A stretch of 13,612 nt of DNA from Hyphomicrobiales bacterium (GTDB taxonomy: Bacteria > Pseudomonadota > Alphaproteobacteria > Rhizobiales > Beijerinckiaceae). Positions 5,971 through 13,612 of the stretch are shown piece after piece. Every line of letters begins with the position of its first letter. Position 1 is the first letter of the stretch. Location of the stretch: contig JAGWKJ010000031.1 of NCBI GenBank assembly GCA_028865375.1, positions 1-13,612 of the forward strand. Direction: 5' to 3'. Under the pieces are notes generated by a model. It was given only the letters and a program-made list of their open reading frames with translations. It was not told where the DNA came from and made no database searches. The translations under genes and the position numbers were made by a program.

Positions 5971-7107
5971 TCAGGCCGGCGGCTTCAAACGGGGATGCAC
6001 GACCGCGCCGCCGCTGGCGACCAGCGTCGCCTTGAGGATCTCCTCCTCGCGGTCGGGCTTGAATTCCTTGGTCGCCTTGTCGAACATCGGTTCGCAGAAG
6101 GCGTAGAGGTTGCGCGCGTAGAGCGCGGCGGCCGCGCCGCCGAGGCTTGTGACGGCCGACGAGCCCACGATGATCGCGCCGTTCGGGGTCGTCACCGTCT
6201 CGCCCGCCTTCGCGCCCTCGACGTTGCCGCCGCGCTCGACCGCGAGGTCGATCAGCACGGATCCCGGTTTCATCGCGGCGACCATGGCGGCGGTCACCAG
6301 CCGGGGCGCCGGACGGCCCGGGATCAGCGCGGTGGTGATCACGACGTCCTGCTTGGCGACGTGGCCGGCCACCAGCTCGGCCTGCTTGGCCTTGTAGGCG
6401 TCCGACATTTCCTTGGCGTAGCCGCCCGCGGTCTCGGCCTGCCTGAATTCGTCGTCCTCGACGGCGACGAACTTCGCGCCGAGCGATTCGACCTGCTCTT
6501 TGGTGGCGGGCCGGACGTCGGTGGCGGTGACGATCGCGCCGAGCCGGCGCGCGGTGGCGATCGCCTGAAGCCCGGCGACGCCCACGCCCATCACGAACAC
6601 GCGAGCCGCCGGTACGGTGCCCGCCGGCGTCATCATCATCGGGAACACGCGGCCGAACGCGCCGGCCGCGTCGATCGCCGCGCGATAGCCCGCGAGGTTG
6701 GCCTGCGACGACAGCACGTCCATCGACTGCGCGCGCGTGATGCGCGGCAGGAACTCCATCGCGTAGGCGTCGAGCCCGGCTTCCGCGCAGGCCTGCGGCG
6801 CGCCGCCGGCGCCGAACGGATCGAGCATGGCCACGAGCGTCGCGCCGTGCGCCGGCGAACGCAGCGCCGAGGAACCGGGCGCGCGCACCTGGAGGACGAG
6901 GTCGGCCCCGCCGAGCGCGGCCGCCGCGTCGGGCGCGATCTCGGCGCCGACGTCCGCATAGGCCTGATCGGGCAGGCCGGCGCGAAGGCCGGCGCCGGCC
7001 TCGATCCGCACTTTCGCGCCGAGCGCGGCGAACTTCTTCGCGGTTTCTGGCGTGATCGCGACCCGGGTTTCGCCGGTCGCGGTCTCGCGGGCGGTGGCGA
7101 CGATCAT
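5971..7107 (-). CDS. pntAA: NAD(P) transhydrogenase subunit alpha part 1 (PntAA), NAD(H)-binding domain I
   Basis: A 378-residue peripheral cytosolic subunit with no membrane segments, similar in length to the R. rubrum protein. It binds NAD(H) and passes hydride to domain III of PntB. Evidence: RETATGETRVAITPETAKKF near the start, the interface loop RAQSMDVLSSQANLAGYRA (125-143), the Rossmann glycine motif GVGVAG (174-179) followed by ATDVR with Asp197 positioned for the adenosine ribose, and IDLAVERGGNVEG (286-298), as in the alanine dehydrogenase/PntA family. The C-terminal part FKPDREEEILKATLVASGG is typical of the split subunit. It begins 7 bp after the small COX-IV-like gene. An alanine dehydrogenase is ruled out by the pntAB and pntB neighbours and the RAQSMD loop. 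Confidence 0.97.
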   Translation of the reverse strand: MIVATARETATGETRVAITPETAKKFAALGAKVRIEAGAGLRAGLPDQAYADVGAEIAPDAAAALGGADLVLQVRAPGSSALRSPAHGATLVAMLDPFGAGGAPQACAEAGLDAYAMEFLPRITRAQSMDVLSSQANLAGYRAAIDAAGAFGRVFPMMMTPAGTVPAARVFVMGVGVAGLQAIATARRLGAIVTATDVRPATKEQVESLGAKFVAVEDDEFRQAETAGGYAKEMSDAYKAKQAELVAGHVAKQDVVITTALIPGRPAPRLVTAAMVAAMKPGSVLIDLAVERGGNVEGAKAGETVTTPNGAIIVGSSAVTSLGGAAAALYARNLYAFCEPMFDKATKEFKPDREEEILKATLVASGGAVVHPRLKPPA

Positions 7108-7114
7108 CGCGCGC

Positions 7115-7384
7115 TCAGAGGAAGACGAAGAGCAGGAACGACAAGACGAACGCCGGCGCGACCGCGCGCCAGCCCATCGACGACATCGCGCCCGCCGCCA
7201 TGCCCGCGACGTCGAGGATCAGCATCAGCAGCGCCCAGCCGCCGTGGCCCTTGATGCCCCATACGCCCAGGATGAACAGGATGGCGGCGACGCCCACGCT
7301 CAGCACTTCGGCGAGCTTCAGGAACGAGGCATAGGTCGAGACGTGCGCGGCGAGGTCGCCGTCTGCAGTCGCTTCGTCGGACAT
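7115..7384 (-). CDS. Small membrane protein related to aa3-type cytochrome c oxidase subunit IV
   Basis: An 89-residue protein. Residues 1-23 are soluble and acidic, with HVSTYASFLKLAEV (14-27). This resembles the H-x-x-TY-x-x-F motif that leads the single helix of the bacterial aa3 oxidase subunit IV family (COX4_pro_2 as I recall). Hydrophobic stretches follow at about 24-43, 49-68 and 74-89, so it has two or three membrane helices where the classic family has one. It is the first gene of the transhydrogenase operon, 7 bp before pntAA, and I recall small subunit-IV-like genes in this position in other alphaproteobacteria. No oxidase genes are in the window, so a role in the transhydrogenase or membrane assembly is as likely as one in the oxidase. 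The ATG at 7384 follows a G-rich leader. Confidence 0.62.
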   Translation of the reverse strand: MSDEATADGDLAAHVSTYASFLKLAEVLSVGVAAILFILGVWGIKGHGGWALLMLILDVAGMAAGAMSSMGWRAVAPAFVLSFLLFVFL

Positions 7385-7392
7385 TCTGGAAT

Positions 7393-7401
7393 CCCCCCCC
7401 C
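7393..7401. repeat. Nine-base C/G homopolymer in the leader of the pnt operon
   Basis: There are nine consecutive C on the plus strand (nine G in the mRNA sense), ending 8 nt before the ATG of the small membrane gene, exactly where a Shine-Dalgarno sequence would sit. It probably supplies the ribosome contact; amtB has a similar but shorter GGGGGAT leader. Homopolymers this long can slip in replication and are also common sites of sequencing error. Confidence 0.6.
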
Positions 7402-7489
7402 GTGCGGAACTTCCCCCGCGGCTTAGCCGATGGCGCCGGCGGCTTCAATCGGCACGGCCGGGATTCGTTCGGCCGCGGCGATCCGTCCC

Positions 7490-9595
<2,106 letters not shown>

Positions 9596-9724
9596 GCCCT
9601 CAACGACCCTTTAGACGCACGACTGGACTCGACGTTCGCATTTCGTCCCAGCTTAGGGCGCGCACGCCGCCCCGTCCACGCCGGTGCGAGGTCTTCCACA
9701 GGCGGATGGTCGCCCTGCGCCTTG

Positions 9725-9750
9725 TGCAACGCAAAAAATGTTGCAATGCA
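9725..9750 (+). promoter_or_regulatory. Paired TGC-N3-GCA motif, likely PhaR operator
   Basis: TGCAACGCA (9725-9733) and TGCAATGCA (9742-9750) are two instances of TGC-N3-GCA, 17 bp apart start to start; TTGTGCAA and GCACAA flanks extend the symmetry. PhaR, the repressor of PHA synthesis genes in Paracoccus and Rhodobacter, is reported to bind TGC/GCA-rich sites of this form upstream of phasin genes and to leave when PHA granules form. The second half overlaps the -35 element of the promoter, where a repressor would block polymerase. The protein assignment is inferred; no phaR gene is in the window. Confidence 0.65.
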
Positions 9751-9769
9751 CAAATGCCCGTTCTATATG
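9741..9769 (+). promoter_or_regulatory. Sigma-70-type promoter of the phasin operon
   Basis: TTGCAA (9741-9746) and TATATG (9764-9769) are separated by 17 bp. Each shares 4 of 6 bases with the housekeeping consensus, in one of the few AT-rich patches of this region. The predicted start is near 9776, giving a leader of about 32 nt to the first phasin ATG at 9808. The -35 box lies inside the TGC-N3-GCA pair. Confidence 0.6.
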
Positions 9770-9807
9770 CAGGTCAAGGAAACGAGACCCTGATCGCGAG
9801 GACGAAA

Positions 9808-10164
9808 ATGGCCAACCAAGGATTCGAGATTCCGACCGACATGCGCGACTTCGCCGAGAAGAGCGTCGAGCGCGCCCGCAAGGCGTTCGAGGGCTTCGTC
9901 GAGGCCGCGCAGAAGGCGCAGAACGCCGTCGACGTCGCCGCTTCGACGGCGCAGGGCGGGGCGCGCGACGCCTCCGCCAAGGCGCTCGGCTTCGCCGAGC
10001 AGAACGTCGCCGCCGCGTTCGAGCTCGCCTCGAAGGTCGTGAAGGCGAAGGACATCCAGGAGGTCGTGAACCTCCAGACCGAGTTCGTGAAGACGCAGAT
10101 GGCTTCGATCGGCGCCCAGGCGCAGGCCTTCGGCGACACGATCCGCAAGGCCGGCAAGGCCTGA
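9808..10164 (+). CDS. Phasin family protein (first of tandem pair)
   Basis: A 118-residue, Ala-rich, helical protein with no cysteine, signal peptide or membrane segment. Phasins coat polyhydroxyalkanoate granules and control their number and size. Recognisable segments are PTDMRDFAEKSVERARKAFEGF (residues 9-30), a central amphipathic helix, and the family signature FAEQNVAAAFELASKVVKAKDIQEVVNLQTEFVKTQM (about 62-98, the phasin_2 region). I chose the ATG at 9808 because GAGGA lies at 9798-9802 and the conserved N-terminus starts there; the open frame extends upstream to 9562 but that would cross the promoter. It is the first gene after the operator/promoter and is followed 73 bp later by a second phasin with no clear promoter between, so the two form an operon. 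Confidence 0.93.
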   Translation: MANQGFEIPTDMRDFAEKSVERARKAFEGFVEAAQKAQNAVDVAASTAQGGARDASAKALGFAEQNVAAAFELASKVVKAKDIQEVVNLQTEFVKTQMASIGAQAQAFGDTIRKAGKA

Positions 10165-10237
10165 CAAACCCGCCGGACGGCGACGCCCGGCGACTTCCAC
10201 CGCACCGCTCAATCCCCTCCAGTCAAGGATCACGACA

Positions 10238-10726
10238 ATGGCCGCCGCTTCCAAGAAACCCGTCACGCTCGCTTCGTCCGCCGAGGACTTCAAGTTCGAG
10301 ACCGCCAACGTGTTCGACATCTCCGAGACCCTGCGCACGGCGCAGGAGAGCGCCCGCAAGGTCGCCGAGGACGGCGTCGAGCAGGCCCGCGCGGCCTATT
10401 CGCGCGCCAAGGACGCCGCCGAGCAGACCTCGGGCTCGGCCGAAGCGACGTTCGAAGCCGCCAAGAAGGGCTTCGCGACGCTGAACGCCAAGACGGTCGA
10501 GACGCTGCGCGCGCACGCCGAAGCCGGCTTCGACCACGTCGAGCAGCTGTTGGCCGCCAAGGACGTGTCGGAAGCCTTCGCGCTGAACGGCGCGTTCGCC
10601 CGCAAGACCTTCGAGGCCTTCACGGCGCAGGCGAAGGATTTCGCCGCGCTCGCCCAGAAGGTCGCCGCCGAGACCCAGGCGCCCTTCAAGGCGCAGGTCG
10701 AGAAGGCCATCTCGGCCGCTCGCTGA
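10238..10726 (+). CDS. Phasin family protein (second of tandem pair)
   Basis: A 162-residue helical granule-associated protein, clearly different from its upstream neighbour. It has a longer N-terminus, the block ETLRTAQESARKVAEDGVEQARAAYSRAKDAAEQ (about 30-63), and a middle part ATFEAAKKGFATLNAKTVETLRAHAEAGFDHVEQLLAAKDVSEAF. It ends ARKTFEAFTAQAKDFAALAQKVAAETQAPFKAQVEKA, the typical long-phasin ending. Heptad-like Ala/Leu spacing suggests coiled-coil self-association. The ribosome binding site AAGGA (10225-10229) is 8 nt before the ATG. It is the last gene of the unit, ending 114 bp before the intrinsic terminator. Similarity to the first phasin is only in overall plan, so it is an old paralogue or a separate subfamily rather than a recent duplication. 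Confidence 0.93.
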   Translation: MAAASKKPVTLASSAEDFKFETANVFDISETLRTAQESARKVAEDGVEQARAAYSRAKDAAEQTSGSAEATFEAAKKGFATLNAKTVETLRAHAEAGFDHVEQLLAAKDVSEAFALNGAFARKTFEAFTAQAKDFAALAQKVAAETQAPFKAQVEKAISAAR

Positions 10727-10840
10727 GCTTCGTCCGCTTCGACGGGCCGTCCTCCGCGAGGCCGGCGGCGCGTCGCCCAAGCGTTGCGTAGAGCGTCACC
10801 TCCAGAGTTCGGACGGCATCCCTCCCTCCGCCGTCCGTCG

Positions 10841-10873
10841 CGCCGTCCCGCTCCCGCGGGGCGGCGTTTTTTT
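10841..10873 (+). terminator. Rho-independent terminator of the phasin operon
   Basis: A 10-bp stem pairs CGCCGTCCCG (10841-10850) with CGGGGCGGCG (10857-10866) through one G-U pair. The 6-nt loop is CTCCCG, and seven T follow directly (10867-10873). This is the clearest intrinsic terminator in the window. Confidence 0.9.
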
Positions 10874-10968
10874 GGCGATCGCGTCACGTCCCGCGCACGG
10901 CGAAGTGAAGCGACGGGGCCTGTCGCGCGCGGGCGCGAGGGCCTAAATCGGGGCTCGGAGACATCGCC

Positions 10969-11619
<651 letters not shown>

Positions 11620-11626
11620 GCGCCAA

Positions 11627-11673
11627 CCCTCTCCCGCCCGGGAGAGGGTCGATGCTAAGCGTCGGGGTGAGGG
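11627..11673 (+). repeat. REP-like palindromic unit A (forward)
   Basis: The unit starts with a 10-bp stem, CCCTCTCCCG pairing CGGGAGAGGG around CC, 8 bp after the msrA stop. It ends in GTCGGGGTGAGGG. Its neighbour at 11694-11737 is the same design inverted. The first hairpin may also act as the msrA transcript end, although no T-run follows it. Confidence 0.75.
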
Positions 11674-11693
11674 TTTATGACCTCGCGACGCAA

Positions 11694-11737
11694 CCCTCAT
11701 CCGGCCCTCCGGGCCACCTTCTCCCGGCGGGAGAAGG
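11694..11737 (-). repeat. REP-like palindromic unit A' (inverted)
   Basis: Read on the minus strand the unit begins CCTTCTCCCG, pairing with CGGGAGAAGG. It then has a GGCCC/GGGCC hairpin and ends CCGGATGAGGG, matching unit A in order and in its closing TGAGGG. The two units lie tail to tail across a 20-bp spacer, the arrangement of a paired REP (BIME-like) element. Confidence 0.75.
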
Positions 11738-11776
11738 AATCGCGCGTGTGATTGAAATGGAGCGCACGAACCTCCA

Positions 11777-11876
11777 CCCTCTCTGCGAGCGAAGCGATCC
11801 GGTCCTTTGGGAAGTGCGCGCCGTTTCGCGGAGGGCGTCTGGATCGCTTCGTCGCTTTCGCTCCTCGCAAAGACGG
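11777..11876. repeat. About 100-bp dispersed inverted-repeat element, copy 2
   Basis: The right end CTCGCAAAGACGG is identical to the right end of the copy at 3282-3385. The left end CCCTCTCTGCGAG differs from the first copy's at two bases. Inner arms GCGAAGCGATCCGG and CTGGATCGCTTCG pair, and the central part shares a short TTTGG/GAAGT core with copy 1. Both copies have the shorter arm on the left, so they are in the same orientation. The gap 11620-11977 between msrA and the DUF2948 gene is otherwise without recognisable content. Confidence 0.82.
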
Positions 11877-11977
11877 CGAGGGCGCGGGAATGCCGCGCAC
11901 GGAAGCGTCCCGTTCCGCCCCGCCGCGTTGCCCATCGAGGCGCGCGACGATAAACGGACGACGGACCCGGAGACCCC

Positions 11978-12403
11978 ATGCCCGCCAAGCCGCTGCGCCT
12001 GCACGCGACCGACGCCGACGACCTCGAAGTGCTGTCCGCGCACGCGCAGGACATGGTCGTGCGCGTCGAGGACATGGCCTTCCAACCGCGCGAGGCGCGC
12101 TTCGCGCTCGCCGGCGCGCGGTTCTGCCGCGCGGGATCGCGCGGGCCGCTGGGCAAGCGATGCCTCGCGGGGATGCACTTCGACTTCGTGCGCAAGGCGA
12201 GCCGGATCGGCTTCGACCGCGCGGCCGACGGCACAGCCAACCTGTTGGCGATCTTTTTCGTGCCCGGCGAGGCGCCCGCCGGCGAGGTCGTGCTGACGTT
12301 CTCGGACGGCGCGCTCGTGCGCTTGACGGTCGATTGCGTCGAGGCGCAGATGCGCGACCTCACGCCGGCTTGGCCCGCGCGCGCCAAGCCGCACCACGAC
12401 TGA
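11978..12403 (+). CDS. DUF2948 family protein
   Basis: A 141-residue protein of unknown function. It starts LRLHATDADDLEVLSAHAQDMVVRVEDMAFQPREARFAL (residues 6-44), the conserved opening of the DUF2948 family. LGKRCLAGMHFDFVRKASRIGFDRA and LLAIFFVPGEAPAGEVVLTFSDGALVRLTVDCVEAQMRDL follow. It appears all-beta rich, soluble, with no signal peptide. GGAG (11969-11972) lies 5 nt before the ATG. It sits 24 bp upstream of hisD on the same strand; DUF2948 directly before hisD is a conserved alphaproteobacterial gene order, so the two are very likely co-transcribed. The neighbourhood does not show whether it works in histidine synthesis, and no catalytic motif is evident. Confidence 0.9.
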   Translation: MPAKPLRLHATDADDLEVLSAHAQDMVVRVEDMAFQPREARFALAGARFCRAGSRGPLGKRCLAGMHFDFVRKASRIGFDRAADGTANLLAIFFVPGEAPAGEVVLTFSDGALVRLTVDCVEAQMRDLTPAWPARAKPHHD

Positions 12404-12427
12404 AACCGCCCAGCCCGGACCCCGACC

Positions 12428-13612
12428 ATGCCCATGACCCTCGACCACGACGCGCCCGACTTCGCGCGGCGCTTCGAGGACCTGCTCGGCCAGAAGCGGG
12501 AGTCGGCCGCCGACGTCGATTCCGCGGTCGTCGCCATCGTCGAGGACGTTCGCGCGCGCGGCGAGGCGGCGCTGCGCGACTACTCGGCGAAGTTCGACCG
12601 GCTCGATCCCGCCATTCCTTTGCAGGTGCCGGCGGGCGAGATCGCGGAAGCGCGCGCGGCCTGCAAACCGGAGGCGCTGAAGGCGCTCGAATTCGCCAGG
12701 TCGCGCATCCTGGCCTTCCACGAGCGGCAGAAGCCGGTCGACCAGACGTGGGAGGACGGGCTCGGCGTCACGCTGGGCTGGCGCTGGCGGGCGGTGGAAT
12801 CGGTCGGGCTATACGTGCCGGGCGGCGCGGCGGCCTATCCGTCCTCGGTGCTGATGAACGCGGTGCCCGCCAAGGTCGCGGGCGTGCCGCGCCTGACCAT
12901 GGTCGTGCCGGCGCCCGACGGGCGCATCGCGCCGCTCGTGCTCGCGGCCGCCGCGCTGGCGGGCGTCGACGAGGTGTTCCGCGTCGGCGGCGCGCAGGCG
13001 ATCGCCGCGCTCGCGTACGGCGCCGGGCCGATCCGGCCGGTGGCCAAGATCGTGGGGCCGGGGAACGCCTATGTGGCGGCCGCCAAGCGCCGCGTGTTCG
13101 GGACGGTCGGCATCGACATGATCGCGGGACCCTCCGAGGTGGTGATCCTGGCCGACGGCGGCGCCAACGCGGCGTTCGTCGCCGCCGACCTGCTGGCGCA
13201 GGCCGAGCACGATTCCGCCGCGCAATCCATCCTCGTCACCAACGACGGCGGGCTCGCACTCCGCGTCGAGGCGGAGGTCGAGCGCCAGCTCGCGAACCTG
13301 CCGCGCAAGGCGATCGCGTCGGCGAGCTGGCGCGACTTCGGCGCGATCCTGCGCGTGCCGACGCTGCTCGCCGCGATTCCGCTCGTCGACCGCCTCGCGC
13401 CCGAGCATCTCGAGATCCACGCCGCCGACGCCGAGGGCCTGGCGGGCCTCGTGCGCAACGCCGGCGCCATCTTCCTCGGCGCCATGACGCCCGAGGCGAT
13501 CGGCGACTACGTCGGCGGTTCGAACCACGTGCTGCCGACCGGGCGCTCGGCGCGGTTCTCGTCGGGCCTCGGCGTGCTCGACTTCGTGAAGCGCACGTCG
13601 CTGCTGTCCTGC
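12428..13612 (+). CDS. hisD: Histidinol dehydrogenase HisD (3' end beyond window)
   Basis: 395 in-frame codons are present and the gene continues past the right edge; the family is about 430 residues. The enzyme is a zinc-dependent homodimer that catalyses the last two NAD-linked steps of histidine synthesis, L-histidinol to L-histidine. Evidence: VGLYVPGGAAAYPSSVLMNAVPAKVAGV, VGGAQAIAALAYG, KIVGPGNAYVAAAKR, GIDMIAGPSEVVILAD. The zinc ligands Gln258 and His261 are in LAQAEHDS, the catalytic Glu326-His327 in LAPEHLEIHA, and Asp360 and His367 in GDYVGGSNHVLPTG. The final conserved Glu/His (E. coli 414 and 419) lie in the missing part. ATG 12428 was preferred, with ATG 12434 (two codons in) as an equal alternative; the ribosome binding site is poor, suggesting translation coupled to the DUF2948 gene. 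Confidence 0.97.
   Translation, partial: MPMTLDHDAPDFARRFEDLLGQKRESAADVDSAVVAIVEDVRARGEAALRDYSAKFDRLDPAIPLQVPAGEIAEARAACKPEALKALEFARSRILAFHERQKPVDQTWEDGLGVTLGWRWRAVESVGLYVPGGAAAYPSSVLMNAVPAKVAGVPRLTMVVPAPDGRIAPLVLAAAALAGVDEVFRVGGAQAIAALAYGAGPIRPVAKIVGPGNAYVAAAKRRVFGTVGIDMIAGPSEVVILADGGANAAFVAADLLAQAEHDSAAQSILVTNDGGLALRVEAEVERQLANLPRKAIASASWRDFGAILRVPTLLAAIPLVDRLAPEHLEIHAADAEGLAGLVRNAGAIFLGAMTPEAIGDYVGGSNHVLPTGRSARFSSGLGVLDFVKRTSLLSC

Noticed and set aside
4105..7254. Very long open frame (over 1,000 codons) on the plus strand opposite the pnt genes
   Set aside because: It is antisense to three unmistakable genes. Its composition (His, Arg, Asp, Ala, Gly runs) is what GC3-biased codons give when read in the opposite strand, and it shows no domain.
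7385..7489. Terminator after the sensor kinase (CGGCCG inverted pair near 7455-7475)
   Set aside because: The stem is 6 bp with a 9-nt loop, has no T-run, and CGGCCG is self-complementary and frequent by chance here; transcription from the kinase into the pnt operon cannot be excluded.
9596..9807. CtrA box (TTAA-N7-TTAA) in front of the cell-cycle-like kinase
   Set aside because: I searched the divergent region by eye and found no such pair, so no cell-cycle transcription site is claimed.

Overview
The window looks like chromosomal DNA of an alphaproteobacterium, probably of the Hyphomicrobiales (Rhizobiales) or a close relative. The evidence is very high GC with strong GC3 codon bias, a glnK-amtB pair, a three-gene pntAA-pntAB-pntB transhydrogenase, tandem phasins of polyhydroxyalkanoate (PHA) granules, a soluble PdhS/PleC/DivJ-like histidine kinase, the DUF2948-hisD gene order, and short palindromic repeats of kinds I know from this class. 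I cannot name a genus from the sequence.

Layout. Positions 1-596 (minus strand) hold the nitrogen module glnK-amtB; amtB is cut by the window edge. An AT-richer divergent region (597-954) carries a good sigma-54 promoter candidate for glnK and two small palindromes. Positions 955-2261 (plus) are a tight pair: a pyridoxamine-phosphate-oxidase-like flavin-fold protein and a family 25 glycosyltransferase. They converge on a tesB-type acyl-CoA thioesterase (2269-3159, minus). A 104-bp inverted-repeat element separates tesB from a RibD-C/dihydrofolate-reductase-like gene (3490-4104, plus). Positions 4135-7384 (minus) are the proton-translocating transhydrogenase operon, led by a small membrane protein related to aa3-oxidase subunit IV. 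Behind its start lies a 701-residue PAS/HisKA/HATPase sensor kinase (7490-9595, minus).

Positions 9725-10873 form a compact, self-contained PHA-granule transcription unit: a promoter overlapping a paired TGC-N3-GCA motif (a likely PhaR operator), two different phasins, and a strong intrinsic terminator. Then come msrA (10969-11619), a 250-bp cluster of palindromic repeats (two inverted REP-like units plus a second copy of the 104-bp family), a DUF2948 gene, and hisD, which runs off the right edge with 395 codons present.

Functionally this is mostly housekeeping DNA: nitrogen sensing, NADPH supply, carbon storage, methionine repair and histidine synthesis. I found no phage, insertion sequence, CRISPR array, toxin-antitoxin or defence locus, and nothing that amounts to a new multigene system. 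The observations most worth following are regulatory (the phasin operator/promoter, the glnK sigma-54 site), the repeat families, and the extended COX-IV-like protein with a nine-G tract in its leader.
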